Part shown: in pieces, positions 1 through 7,282 of the stretch | Numbering within the stretch: position 1 is the stretch's first letter | Layout of the letters: every line of letters begins with the position of its first letter | IMG/VR virus record: IMGVR_UViG_3300045120_000339 | Coordinates: 1 to 43,402 of that record | Length of the DNA: 43,402 nt | Source: a virus | Strand: one strand, 5' to 3' | The notes under the pieces: model-generated | Seen by the model: the letters and a program-made list of their open reading frames with translations, nothing else | Databases searched by the model: none | Told to the model about the DNA's origin: nothing | Translations under genes and position numbers: made by a program

Positions 1-135
1 GAAGAACATCAGGCGCGCGGCCGGCGCCGCGAAGCGCGGCGGCACGGCGATTCGTCAGCCGGTCAAGACGAAGCCGCGCCAAGTGTAGTACTCTGCAACA
101 CGCCCCGGGCGGACGCGCCCGCATGGTTAAAGCAC
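1..135. repeat. Terminal direct repeat, left copy
   Basis: Bases 1-135 repeat bases 43268-43402 with a single difference (T at 127, G at 43394). The repeat cuts through a small open reading frame that is intact at the right end (43209-43355). The molecule therefore closes into a circle of about 43,267 bp. This is either assembly overlap from a circular or circularly permuted genome, or a true short terminal repeat. The mismatch may be a read error or real heterogeneity. Confidence 0.9.
2..88 (+). CDS. 3' part of small basic protein that spans the contig junction
   Basis: This is the in-frame tail, ending at TAG 86-88, of the 48-aa protein whose complete copy lies at 43209-43355. It exists only because the circular sequence is opened here. 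See that entry for the description. Confidence 0.75.
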   Translation, partial: KNIRRAAGAAKRGGTAIRQPVKTKPRQV

Positions 136-176
136 GCTTTCGTAGGGTGCGAGCGGTTCGAGTCCGCAAGGGGCAC
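102..176 (+). ncRNA. tRNA-like element A (degenerate)
   Basis: A T-arm is visible at 152-168 (loop TTCGAGT, four good pairs). It is followed by GGGGC (170-174), which pairs with GCCCC (102-106) as a possible acceptor stem. Between them lie a GGGC/GCCC hairpin (107-120), a D-loop-like GCATGGTTAAAGC and a stem-loop around 133-148 whose loop reads TTTCGTA. The 107-120 hairpin sits where canonical tRNAs have two linker bases, so a functional tRNA is doubtful. It could be a decayed tRNA gene or a tRNA mimic. Bases 177-270 have no convincing gene, only a CACGGTTC/GAACCGTG inverted pair (175-182 and 261-268). Confidence 0.3.
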
Positions 177-270
177 GGTTCACTAAGCAATACGGTAAGT
201 CGCACTTCGTGTTCCCGCACGATGCCAGCCGACACCGTATGCGAGGTGAGGTCACGGCGGGAACCGTGGC

Positions 271-339
271 AGCGCGTAAGCTCTTGGCCGTAGAGCCCCC
301 CTACCCTGGGGAGGCTGGGTTCGATTCCCGGGCGCGCAC
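271..339 (+). ncRNA. tRNA-like element B (Gly-like, short)
   Basis: It folds as a small cloverleaf. The acceptor has about six pairs (272-277 with 332-337). The D-stem is GCTC/GAGC (280-283/293-296). The anticodon stem is CCCC/GGGG (297-300/308-311), whose seven-base loop CTACCCT would present ACC (glycine-like) after a proper T33. The T-arm is CTGGG, loop TTCGATT, CCCGG (315-331). The variable region is only about three bases and the total of about 69 nt is short. It could be a functional minimal tRNA-Gly or a pseudo-tRNA. It lies directly upstream of a hairpin and the SSB-like gene. Confidence 0.4.
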
Positions 340-387
340 GAAAGCGGGAGCATTGCGCAAAAGACACCTATAGCCGCTCCCGCTTTC
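340..387 (+). terminator. Hairpin after tRNA-like elements
   Basis: A perfect 12-bp inverted repeat, GAAAGCGGGAGC (340-351) and GCTCCCGCTTTC (376-387), has a 24-base loop. It separates the tRNA-like stretch from the gene at 421. It could be a terminator or an RNA-processing hairpin; there is no U-run on the plus strand. Confidence 0.5.
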
Positions 388-420
388 ACTAAACATCGTT
401 ACGAACAGATCGGATTGAGC

Positions 421-1047
421 ATGACTCAGGACCCGTGGAAGGCCGCCAGCGAGAACGCGAACGGTGGCTACGTTCCCGACTCCACCGGCGACGGTGCGGA
501 GATGGGCGGTAGCGGACTCTCCGGCGCGTACGCCCCGGAGGAGGGCACGTCGCAGCTCTTCGGCGGCGGCCCGTCCGCCCCGTCCCTGCTGAACAAGACG
601 CACGGGAAGGGTACGAAGCGCACCGGCATCATCACGAAGGTGCACGACGTGCAGCAGCGCAACTTCGACACCAAACAGCCCGTCTTCTGGCAGCCGGGCG
701 AGAAGAAGCCGGTGGAGAACGCGGTCAACCCGGCGACCGGGAAGCCGAACAGCCCGGTCATGACGACCGTGTTCGACCTCGAGACGGACTACCGCATGGA
801 CGCGGCGGAGCGTTCCGTCATGGAACGTGACGACGCGTGGGAGGACGACGGCTCGCGGGTGTTCTACGCGGGTGGCCGTGACCTGAAGGTCACGCGCGAA
901 GCCCTCGGGAAGGTCGCCGGCCCGATGAACATTCGTGGCCCGGCCGATCTGGTCGGCAAGCGCATCACGGTGGAGCGCACCGGGAAGATCGCCAACCCGA
1001 CCGGTAACCCGTCCTGGATTCTCGCGGTGACGTTCGCCGCCGAGTAA
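421..1047 (+). CDS. Putative single-stranded DNA-binding (OB-fold-like) protein
   Basis: The 208-aa product has a glycine/serine-rich disordered N-terminus (about 60 residues) and then a compact domain opening with KRTGIITKVHDVQQRNFDT. It continues with a basic/aromatic segment, a TTVFDLETDYR strand, and a C-terminal part ending in GNPSWILAVTF. This layout matches the hypothetical or SSB-like proteins of actinobacteriophages that sit beside replication genes. The assignment rests on that resemblance rather than a diagnostic motif. ATG 421 is preferred to the in-frame TTG at 415; the Shine-Dalgarno is weak. It follows the exonuclease/helicase genes across the contig junction, which fits a replication role. 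Confidence 0.5.
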   Translation: MTQDPWKAASENANGGYVPDSTGDGAEMGGSGLSGAYAPEEGTSQLFGGGPSAPSLLNKTHGKGTKRTGIITKVHDVQQRNFDTKQPVFWQPGEKKPVENAVNPATGKPNSPVMTTVFDLETDYRMDAAERSVMERDDAWEDDGSRVFYAGGRDLKVTREALGKVAGPMNIRGPADLVGKRITVERTGKIANPTGNPSWILAVTFAAE

Positions 1048-1108
1048 CTAGCGCGGCTGGCATACCGCGCGGCACCGGGCGAACCTCCGGCCGCCTAGGG
1101 TGCCTAAC

Positions 1109-1212
1109 CTCTTCGACTCGCGTGATGTCTACGGGCATGGCCGCGCGCGGGCGCCACCGGGTTTCGCACCCGATGGCAGTCGGAAGTGTGGGTTCGAGTC
1201 CCACCGGAGAGG
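1109..1212 (+). ncRNA. tRNA-like element C with expanded interior
   Basis: The acceptor stem is seven pairs, CTCTTCG (1109-1115) with CGGAGAG (1205-1211), abutting a perfect T-arm GTGGG-TTCGAGT-CCCAC (1188-1204). The interior of about 72 nt is far longer than the 40-55 nt of ordinary tRNAs. It contains extra hairpins (GGC...GCC around 1138-1155) and a CCGGG/CCCG stem whose loop reads TTTCGCA (possible TCG anticodon, but C at position 37). It may be a divergent class II tRNA or a tRNA mimic. The rest of the 277-bp gap between genes (1048-1324) shows nothing else I can support. Confidence 0.45.
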
Positions 1213-1324
1213 CTAGACGACACTCGTCGTCCATGATGTCAGCGAACTTGCGCAACGGCGCGCAGCACGCTAAGCTTTTCGCAGACGTACAGAAATCAAC
1301 GACAACGCCGGGAGGCAAACCGAG

Positions 1325-1696
1325 ATGACCACGTACAACCTGAACATCGAGAACGAGGACGGCGACACCCTCGCCGACGCGTCCGGTTCGCTCAAGGTCG
1401 TGAAGACCGCGTACGACGAAGCGAAGGTGACCGAGCAGGCCGGCGACGTGACCGTGACCCTGATCGAGACGGACGGCTTCGGCGGCCCACAGAAGGGCGA
1501 CAAGGCGATCATCTCGCTGACCGCCGACCCGGAGACCGTTTCCGACGTGGCGGCGCGGCGCTTCTCGGCCCTGCGCAAGACCGACCCGGACGTCCCCCCG
1601 CGCCGGCCGCGCGGCTCGCGCACCGCGACCGCCGAGACCGGTGCGGCCGAGACCACCCCGGAGACCGAGACGGCGCCCGAGGTCACGCAGTACTGA
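1325..1696 (+). CDS. Hypothetical protein, acidic with Pro/Thr/Glu-rich tail
   Basis: The 123-aa product is not assigned to a family. Residues 1-80 look like a compact beta-rich domain (TTYNLNIENEDGD...VTVTLIETDG). The last 40 residues are low complexity (PPRRPRGSRTATAE, then TTPETET). A good ribosome site (CGGGAGG) precedes ATG 1325, and a strong terminator follows the stop directly, so this ends a transcript. The position after the SSB-like gene suggests an early or middle accessory protein. Confidence 0.7.
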   Translation: MTTYNLNIENEDGDTLADASGSLKVVKTAYDEAKVTEQAGDVTVTLIETDGFGGPQKGDKAIISLTADPETVSDVAARRFSALRKTDPDVPPRRPRGSRTATAETGAAETTPETETAPEVTQY

Positions 1697-1706
1697 CCGG
1701 CGGCAC

Positions 1707-1746
1707 GAAGAAAGGCGAGACGCACGAACGCGTCTCGCCTTTCTTC
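1707..1746 (+). terminator. Intrinsic terminator
   Basis: A perfect 17-bp stem (GAAGAAAGGCGAGACGC / GCGTCTCGCCTTTCTTC) has a six-base loop, 11 bp after the stop at 1696. The symmetric A/T-rich base could work in both directions. Confidence 0.85.
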
Positions 1747-1768
1747 GTAGGGAGAGGAGGCAGTAAGG

Positions 1769-2092
1769 ATGAACGCGGAAGAACTGTTCGAGCGTGGCAT
1801 GGAACTTATCGATCATGGCGCGCAGTACGCGCCAGACATGGCGGTCGCGAGCGCGTACTTCATGGCGGCGCAAGCACGCAAGACAATCGACTCGCAGGAT
1901 GCCATCCTGGTTGGACTACAGCGCGCGTCTGAGCCGACGCAGCCCTCGAGCCCGGGTTTCGAGCCCGTGACCGATCTCGATGGCGATGCGCCCTACCTGG
2001 ACACTGACGGGTATGTCCGGTACTGGTCGAGCGGCGCCCCCTTTCCGACCGACCGGGGTTGGCGCCGGCTCTACGCGCGGGTGCCGTCGTGA
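1769..2092 (+). CDS. Hypothetical protein
   Basis: The 107-aa product has an N-terminal helical region (NAEELFERGMELIDHGAQY) and a C-terminal half rich in D, G, W and Y (DTDGYVRYWSSGAPFPTDRGW). The family is not recognised. The ribosome site GAGAGGAGG precedes ATG 1769. Its TGA overlaps the next gene's GTG, so it is translationally coupled to the two genes that follow. Its C-terminal pattern (short acidic stretch, W...RVPS end) resembles that of the next protein, hinting at a shared module. Confidence 0.75.
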   Translation: MNAEELFERGMELIDHGAQYAPDMAVASAYFMAAQARKTIDSQDAILVGLQRASEPTQPSSPGFEPVTDLDGDAPYLDTDGYVRYWSSGAPFPTDRGWRRLYARVPS

Positions 2093-2343
2093 ACGCCGGT
2101 CAGTACGTGGGCATCATGAAGGTGCTCGAAGAGATCAGGGATCGAATGCCGGAGCGTGAAGTAGAGGCGCCAGTCCCAACCCCCGCCTTCGAGCCGGTGA
2201 AGCAGGACAACGTCACTCCGTGGCAGCATTCCCCGTGTGAGGGGTTCCGCATAGTGTCGATCGGCCAGGAGCCGATCGACCCGTGTTCGGATTGCGGCGA
2301 GTCGGGCGAGTGGCGTCAGATGTTCGTGCGGGTGTCGTCGTGA
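2089..2343 (+). CDS. Small protein with C-x2-C motif
   Basis: The 84-aa product starts at GTG 2089, overlapping the upstream TGA (GTGA). The N-terminal half is helical and charged. The C-terminal half has a Cys-rich patch (SPCEG..., then DPCSDCGESGEW), a plausible but incomplete zinc-binding site. The end (RQMFVRVSS) resembles the end of the preceding protein (RRLYARVPS), suggesting a small gene duplication. Function unknown. Confidence 0.7.
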   Translation: MNAGQYVGIMKVLEEIRDRMPEREVEAPVPTPAFEPVKQDNVTPWQHSPCEGFRIVSIGQEPIDPCSDCGESGEWRQMFVRVSS

Positions 2344-2987
2344 GCGCGGAAGCGACGATGCGCGACGTGCGGCCCGGCGATATCATGTTCGCCCGCCGGC
2401 TTCGTCCGCGCTCGGTGGAGATCGGCGTGCGGATCGGTCAGCTCATCATGGGCGAGACCGGCTATCCGCAGCACGTCGCGGTGGTGGTGGAGGGCAACCA
2501 GGATCACTACACCGTGCCCGCTAATCCGCGCATCGTTCAGGCCATGCCGCGCGGCGCCGAAGAGATCGAGATCGGCCCGGAGCACTTCACGGACGAATAC
2601 GTCTACGTCCGCCCGGCGTACTTGCCCGGCATGGAACTAGACGTTCCGTCACGCGACACGCAGCAGGGCGCAATGGTGGCGCACAACGCACGCGCGTACG
2701 TCGGGACGCCGTACTCCTTCCTCGACTACGCCGCTATCGCCGGTCTGCACTTCGGAATCAAGAACGGGCCGATCCGCCGGTACGTGCGATCGAGCGGCCA
2801 CATGATCTGTTCGCAGTTGGCCGACCAGGCGCTGACGGACGCCGGCTGGCACACCTTCTCGGACGGGCGACTGCCGCAGGACGTCACGCCCGCCGCGCTC
2901 TACCGTAAGCTCATGGCCATGCCGGGCGAGCACCGCACCGGTGCCGCCGACCGCTGGTCGCCGAACGCCGTTGACGGGAGGAGGTGA
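2340..2987 (+). CDS. Permuted NlpC/P60 (YiiX-type) papain-like hydrolase
   Basis: The product is 215 aa from GTG 2340 (GTGA overlap); ATG 2358 is an alternative start. It has the hallmarks of the circularly permuted NlpC/P60 fold: an early RPGDIMF strand, His45 in QHVAVVVE, a GTPYSFLDY segment near 122-130, and then the candidate nucleophile Cys157 in HMICSQLADQAL. Such enzymes cleave amide or ester bonds in cell-wall peptides or lipids. There is no signal peptide. It lies far from the holins, in a rightward operon just before the transfer-like genes, so it could be a cell-wall hydrolase for DNA entry or transfer rather than the endolysin. Confidence 0.7.
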   Translation: MSAEATMRDVRPGDIMFARRLRPRSVEIGVRIGQLIMGETGYPQHVAVVVEGNQDHYTVPANPRIVQAMPRGAEEIEIGPEHFTDEYVYVRPAYLPGMELDVPSRDTQQGAMVAHNARAYVGTPYSFLDYAAIAGLHFGIKNGPIRRYVRSSGHMICSQLADQALTDAGWHTFSDGRLPQDVTPAALYRKLMAMPGEHRTGAADRWSPNAVDGRR

Positions 2988-2992
2988 ACACC

Positions 2993-3061
2993 ATGGAGAA
3001 CATGTGGCCCGACTGGGATTGGGGAGTCTGCGCGCAGCGCAGCGAGGTGATCTGGGCCTGA
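2993..3061 (+). CDS. 22-aa microprotein
   Basis: A very strong Shine-Dalgarno (GGGAGGAGGTGA) sits just ahead of ATG 2993. The product is tryptophan-rich (MENMWPDWDWGV, then a single Cys). It ends 17 bp before a perfect terminator. The ribosome site argues for real translation; function unknown. Confidence 0.5.
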   Translation: MENMWPDWDWGVCAQRSEVIWA

Positions 3062-3078
3062 TCCCAAGCAGAACGGAC

Positions 3079-3110
3079 AAAAGCGCGGAAGCGATCGCTT
3101 CCGCGCTTTT
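3079..3110. terminator. Bidirectional intrinsic terminator
   Basis: A perfect palindrome, AAAAGCGCGGAAGCGA / TCGCTTCCGCGCTTTT, ends in U-runs on both strands. It closes the 1769-3061 operon. Confidence 0.9.
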
Positions 3111-3195
3111 GCTATGTCCGCGCACATACCTCGCACAATCCCGAGAATATGCAACTTGCATTTTTTAACGATCGTTCAGGAAGGTAGACGCGTCT

Positions 3196-3211
3196 CTCAT
3201 ACAGTTGTAAA
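3196..3211 (-). promoter_or_regulatory. Copy of the shared -35/operator element
   Basis: On the minus strand this reads TTTACA-ACTGTATGAG, the 16-bp element found at about a dozen promoters here. No good -10 box or minus-strand gene follows, because the terminator at 3079-3110 lies downstream. It is therefore more likely an operator controlling the plus-strand transfer operon that begins at 3291. The surrounding gap (3111-3290) holds an AT-rich stretch (TTTTTTAACGATCGTT) and a CCCCCGGGGG palindrome near 3225-3234. Confidence 0.55.
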
Positions 3212-3290
3212 CTGCGGAGTATCCCCCCGGGGGAGGAGAGCGGGAAGGTCTCTCTTTCTCCGGGGGTCTTGATTCTCAGGAGGCATTCAG

Positions 3291-4160
3291 ATGAACGTGA
3301 ACTCGAGCGGGCGGAAATGGGCTAGGGCGTGGCTCATCACCGCGATGATTCTCTCCGTGGGCGGGAACATCGCTCACGCTTGCCTGGCCGACAGCACGAT
3401 TCACGTTGCGCTGCGTATCTGGCCGGCCGCCCTCCTTCCCATTTTCACGTTCATGGGTATCGAAGTACTCATCCGCATCGTGTGGGAACGCAAGTTCTCA
3501 TGGCAGTCGGCGAGAATTCTCACTCTCATTCCCGCGATCCCTGCCGCAATCGCTAGCTATGAGCACCTTGGTTCTCTGCTGCTGATGATGGGAGAGAGGA
3601 CGTTCACGGCGTGGACCATCCCGGGCGCTATCGATGGCGCGATGATCGCTAGCACGGTCGTTCTCGTTGTCACCCGCACTCGCCCTCTCTCTCCCGCCCC
3701 CCCTCTCCCGGCCGCGTCTCTCCCGCCGGCGCCCCTCGCGCCCCCGGCGCCGACCGAGGAAGAGATCGCCGAGACGATCGAGCGCATGGAGAAAGCTCTC
3801 TTCCCGATCGGCCAGGAGGGCACCCCCGCCGAGACCGAGAACGCAGAGATTCCTCTCCGACGCGTGGACACGATCATTCCCGAGATCGCCCCCGTCTCGG
3901 TTCCCATTCTTCCGGCCGCGCCGTCGCGTACGTCGGTTCACGCTCTCGCTCAGGGAATCTCGGCAGTCGAACTGCTGCTCGAGGGAAACGCGCCGAGCAT
4001 CGTCGCCGCCGAGACCGGCGCCGGCCAGAGCACCGTCTACCGCTGGTCGAAGACGCTGCGCGCCCTACGAACCGACGTGAACGCGGAAGTCAAGGGCGTC
4101 AACGCCGATCTCGTCAGCTACATGCGCGACCGTGTTCAGCACGAAGCGGCTGGTATCTAA
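3291..4160 (+). CDS. DUF2637 / SpdB-like membrane protein with C-terminal HTH
   Basis: The 289-aa product has about four hydrophobic segments within residues 10-125, a pattern typical of DUF2637 proteins of Streptomyces plasmids, integrative elements and some phages. A Pro/Ala-rich linker (about 130-215) follows, and then a helix-turn-helix-like tail (NAPSIVAAETGAGQSTVYRW). In conjugative Streptomyces plasmids, Spd-type membrane proteins act beside the TraB translocase in intramycelial spread. Ribosome site CAGGAGGCATTCAG precedes ATG 3291. The TAA overlaps the ATG of the FtsK/TraB-like gene, so the two are coupled. Confidence 0.75.
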   Translation: MNVNSSGRKWARAWLITAMILSVGGNIAHACLADSTIHVALRIWPAALLPIFTFMGIEVLIRIVWERKFSWQSARILTLIPAIPAAIASYEHLGSLLLMMGERTFTAWTIPGAIDGAMIASTVVLVVTRTRPLSPAPPLPAASLPPAPLAPPAPTEEEIAETIERMEKALFPIGQEGTPAETENAEIPLRRVDTIIPEIAPVSVPILPAAPSRTSVHALAQGISAVELLLEGNAPSIVAAETGAGQSTVYRWSKTLRALRTDVNAEVKGVNADLVSYMRDRVQHEAAGI

Positions 4161-6109
4161 TGCCGATGCAAAGCATGGAGCACCAAAATTGGGAAGGGAT
4201 GTACCCGAACCTCTTCCCGCGTAAGTTCGAGAAGTTGAACTTCTGCGTGAGGTTCGTCATCGGCCGCCCCCTCGACAACAAGGCGCGCACCGATGCGAGC
4301 TTCTGGCACGCAGCCACCAAGGGCTACCCGTCGCGGTGGCTGCGTCTGCCCGGGTACGCGCGGGCCGGCGTCCGGCTCGGGACGCTCTATCTCCTCCTCC
4401 TGGCCGCCGTCCTCGCGGTCGCCTTCCGGGCCGGTCAGAGAGAGTGGGCTTTCAAGATCATCTTCTCGCACGTCGGGACGCTCTCTCTCCTGGCCGCTCT
4501 CGTCGCCGTTCCCCGCCTGATCAGGGCGTACGGTCTCTCTCTCCCCTTGGTCAGGCTCGAGGAGAGAGAGGAGGGCCGGCGCGCGCGGGTGGTGGTGGAG
4601 AGAGTGCTCGAGGGCCGGTCTCGGTGGGAGAGGACGAAGGTTCTCCCGGTGGCGAAGGTGGTCGGCCCCCTCCTCCAGATCGAGCACCGGCGGCTCAGGC
4701 CGCACGAAGCCCGGAAGTGGGTCACCGTTCCGCGTTCCTACCTCTCCCCTACCGGCCGACCGGTGGAGATCGAGCTCCCCCCGCACTTCTCCGGCGCCGA
4801 CGAACGGCACTGCGTGCGGGTAGTCAAGGCAGTCAGCGCCGCCCTCGGTGCGAGCGAGATGGAACCCTCGTGGCAGCTTGCGGGAGAGAATCGCCGGCTT
4901 CTCCTCTCCGCTCCCGTTCTCCCCCCGGAGAAGGTTCTCTTCGCCGACGTGCTCAAGCACCTCGAGAGTGCGGAGGAGTACCGGCCCGTTCTCGGCATGG
5001 TCTCTCCGGAGAAGGTGCTGCACGCGGAGATGATCGCCGACTCTCCCCATATCCTGGCCAGCGGTGGCCCGGGATCAGGGAAGAGCACGCTTCTCTCTCT
5101 CATCGCCGCCCAGGTGATGCATTGGGGTTGGGGCGTCATCGTGCTCGATTGGAAGCGTACGAAGGCATTCGAATGGATGCGCGGCCTTCCGGGTGTGCGC
5201 ATCGTGAATGAACTCGAGGGCATTCACGACATGGGCGTGACGATCGGCGAAGAAGTCGAAACGCGCATGTCAAGTGGCGGCATGGCCGGTAAGTCAAAGC
5301 TGCTCATTATTCGCGACGAATGGAATATTACAGCCACGTTGCTACAAGAGTATTGGATTAAGTATCGAGCGATGCTCGAGCCGGAAGAGCGCCGGGTTAC
5401 TCCGGTACGTTCGCCAGGGTTGCAGGGGTTCAACATCCTCGACTTCGCCGGACGTGAGTACGGAATGCATGACCTTCTCGCGGCACAGAAAGCGAGCAAC
5501 CGCATTTTCAATTTCAATACCGACATGCGTGAATGCTTTAACATTCGCTTGTTGGCGCGCTATTCGCCAGAGACTAAGCGGATGCTAGTCGGGAACATGA
5601 AGCCGTTTCCGAAGAAGTCGAATATCCCTGGCCGGTGGACGGCAGTGAGCGGCGAGGAAGTAGCAGTGGTTCAGGTGCCGCTGGGTACCGGTGGCGAGCT
5701 GCGGGAGTTTGCGCTCGCCGGCAAGCCGTGCCCGATCTCTCCGTTCGCGTCGGTCGGTAGTCCAGAAATGGAAGGTTCGGGTAACCCCCGGGTAGCCCCC
5801 TATACGCCCCCTACGCAGGGAGAAGAGCTACCCGACGGGGTAACCCCGGCCATAGAGTCTCTTCCAATACTGGACGGTAACATCGTGGCTACCAAGCCTA
5901 TGAAACTGTCTGCTATGGTGGAGAGTCTAGAGCACTTCGGCATCACGAAGAAAATCTTGCAACACGCGGCCGGCGACCCTCTCTCGGGTTTCCCGGTGGC
6001 GACCGGCGGAACGCAGTTCAAGGGCTACGAATACGACTTCGTTGCAGTGAAAGAGTGGGCGCACCGACGCACGGTGGCGATGAAGGTGGAGAGGGCGGCG
6101 AGGAAATGA
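4160..6109 (+). CDS. FtsK/SpoIIIE/TraB-like DNA translocase
   Basis: The 649-aa product has two membrane segments near residues 78-118 (TLYLLLLAAVLAVAF and LSLLAALVAVP). An intermediate domain and an ATPase domain follow, with Walker A GGPGSGKST at 302-310 and Walker B-like VIVLDWKR about 25 residues later. The C-terminus (about 610-649) is a possible DNA-binding tail. FtsK-family motors pump double-stranded DNA. In Streptomyces plasmids (TraB) they transfer unprocessed double-stranded DNA between hyphae, recognising short repeats. The DUF2637 partner supports a transfer-type role over cell division. AT-richer stretches around 5230-5600 suggest mosaic origin. Confidence 0.85.
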   Translation: MPMQSMEHQNWEGMYPNLFPRKFEKLNFCVRFVIGRPLDNKARTDASFWHAATKGYPSRWLRLPGYARAGVRLGTLYLLLLAAVLAVAFRAGQREWAFKIIFSHVGTLSLLAALVAVPRLIRAYGLSLPLVRLEEREEGRRARVVVERVLEGRSRWERTKVLPVAKVVGPLLQIEHRRLRPHEARKWVTVPRSYLSPTGRPVEIELPPHFSGADERHCVRVVKAVSAALGASEMEPSWQLAGENRRLLLSAPVLPPEKVLFADVLKHLESAEEYRPVLGMVSPEKVLHAEMIADSPHILASGGPGSGKSTLLSLIAAQVMHWGWGVIVLDWKRTKAFEWMRGLPGVRIVNELEGIHDMGVTIGEEVETRMSSGGMAGKSKLLIIRDEWNITATLLQEYWIKYRAMLEPEERRVTPVRSPGLQGFNILDFAGREYGMHDLLAAQKASNRIFNFNTDMRECFNIRLLARYSPETKRMLVGNMKPFPKKSNIPGRWTAVSGEEVAVVQVPLGTGGELREFALAGKPCPISPFASVGSPEMEGSGNPRVAPYTPPTQGEELPDGVTPAIESLPILDGNIVATKPMKLSAMVESLEHFGITKKILQHAAGDPLSGFPVATGGTQFKGYEYDFVAVKEWAHRRTVAMKVERAARK

Positions 6110-6405
6110 CGGGAAGTAGGCCGGGGCATCCGCATACATACCGGCCATACGATGAGATCTTCGTGAGTGCGGTAGTGGCTGGAATGCGCGCGACCGGACC
6201 GGTTTACCCGACTGACGCGGAGGAGATCGTACGGCGTCTGGCGGCGCGGAGGTTCAGCGACGGACAGATCGCTTATCGTCTCGGGTGTTGGCGCCGTACG
6301 GTCTACCGCATTCGTAAGCGTGCCAATATTCCGGCCGCACTTCCCTCCGGTGTCAACGTCGCGCACTTCTCCGTCGCGCATTATCCGATGGGGCCGGCGA
6401 AGTGA
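6106..6405 (+). CDS. Helix-turn-helix DNA-binding protein
   Basis: The product is 99 aa from ATG 6106 (ATGA overlap with the translocase stop). Residues about 37-75 form an HTH: ARRFSDGQIAYRLGCWRRTV then YRIRKRANIP, as in small resolvase-type or plasmid regulators. The rest is basic. In Streptomyces transfer operons such small HTH proteins are common between tra and spd genes. A regulator of this operon is the likeliest role; this is inference. Confidence 0.65.
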   Translation: MTGSRPGHPHTYRPYDEIFVSAVVAGMRATGPVYPTDAEEIVRRLAARRFSDGQIAYRLGCWRRTVYRIRKRANIPAALPSGVNVAHFSVAHYPMGPAK

Positions 6406-6863
6406 TGAGCAGTAAGGCACGAGGCTGGCGCAAGTGCGGATGCTACGTTTGGCGCACGCGTAAGCCTTCCGCACCGATCGGCTTGCCGCTCATCGGTCGA
6501 CATTTCGCGTACGTCGGAAAGACTAGCTCGCGTTGGCATCGTGACGCGCAGCACATGGAACGTCAGCCGTGGTCGGACCTCGAGCCGAAAGTCTATGCGT
6601 TGTGGGTTCCGTTTCCGCATTGGAATTGGACGCGCAGCCTGTTCGAACGGTTATATACGTGGCTACTGTTGCCCGTCTATCCGGTGCAATTCAATCAGGC
6701 AAACCCGCGCCGCATTTCGAAGAATACAGCAGAATGGCAGCGTGGAGCGCGTGATGCGAATGGCAAGACAATTCCGGCTCTAGTACGTATGGCCGTGCGC
6801 TGGATATTTTTTTCGGCATTCATCTCCCTGGCCGTGTACGTACTCTTTCGTTGGGGGAAGTAA
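6402..6863 (+). CDS. GIY-YIG-like protein with C-terminal membrane anchor
   Basis: The product is 153 aa. Residues 30-110 carry GIY-YIG features: FAYVGKT in place of the second signature, a following Arg/His pair (SRWHRDAQHM), a Glu in SLFERLYTWLLLPVYPVQ, and an NPRRI motif near the end of the domain. A clear hydrophobic helix (WIFFSAFISLAVYVLFRW) ends the protein, so the nuclease-like domain would be tethered to the membrane. GTG 6402 (GTGA overlap) or ATG 6405 are both usable. It is a plausible partner of the membrane-bound translocase. Catalytic activity is uncertain because the first GIY triplet is not evident. Confidence 0.6.
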   Translation: MMSSKARGWRKCGCYVWRTRKPSAPIGLPLIGRHFAYVGKTSSRWHRDAQHMERQPWSDLEPKVYALWVPFPHWNWTRSLFERLYTWLLLPVYPVQFNQANPRRISKNTAEWQRGARDANGKTIPALVRMAVRWIFFSAFISLAVYVLFRWGK

Positions 6864-7282
6864 TGGGCGCGAGGATGGATCACAACGTTTCCTATTTCGG
6901 GAACATCGAGCGTAGGCCGGGCTCGGGACCGCCTGACCTGACCGGCGGCGCGTGCATGAATCCGGCGGGCATCAAGGCGATGGACGCGTACACAAACTCG
7001 TTTGGCGGCAAGAACGGCGAAGGTGTTCCGCACGCGCGAGTGGTGGCACAACAACTGTGTTTCAAATGCCCTGTGCGCCAGCGGTGCCGTAACGATACAC
7101 TCGAGACAGAAAAGCCCCCGGGCGCGTGGGGTGGAATGTACGGGGCAATGACGCCCAAAGAACGTAGGAGGCTGAAACCAATCTATGACTCGCTCAAAAG
7201 AGGTAACGCATTACACGAACTCGATGCCGTCCAATTCAATCAACCTCCGATCCGGGGAAGAGATCGTGACGGCGCCGGCTAG
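6863..7282 (+). CDS. WhiB-like Fe-S transcription factor
   Basis: The product is 139 aa. The four cluster cysteines are in family order: C31 (GACMNPAG), C66 and C69 (LCFKC) and C75 (PVRQRC), i.e. C-x2-C-x5-C. They are followed by the diagnostic turn GAWGGMYG and a basic stretch (TPKERRRLK) expected to contact DNA. WhiB proteins are restricted to Actinobacteria and their phages, and usually bind RNA polymerase sigma region 4. The start ATG 6863 overlaps the upstream TAA. It probably modulates host or phage transcription from within the transfer-like operon. Confidence 0.9.
   Translation: MGARMDHNVSYFGNIERRPGSGPPDLTGGACMNPAGIKAMDAYTNSFGGKNGEGVPHARVVAQQLCFKCPVRQRCRNDTLETEKPPGAWGGMYGAMTPKERRRLKPIYDSLKRGNALHELDAVQFNQPPIRGRDRDGAG

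Noticed and set aside
965-1873. 302-codon minus-strand open frame over the tRNA-like element and two rightward genes
   Set aside because: It crosses two well-initiated rightward genes and a terminator; Arg-rich shadow composition.
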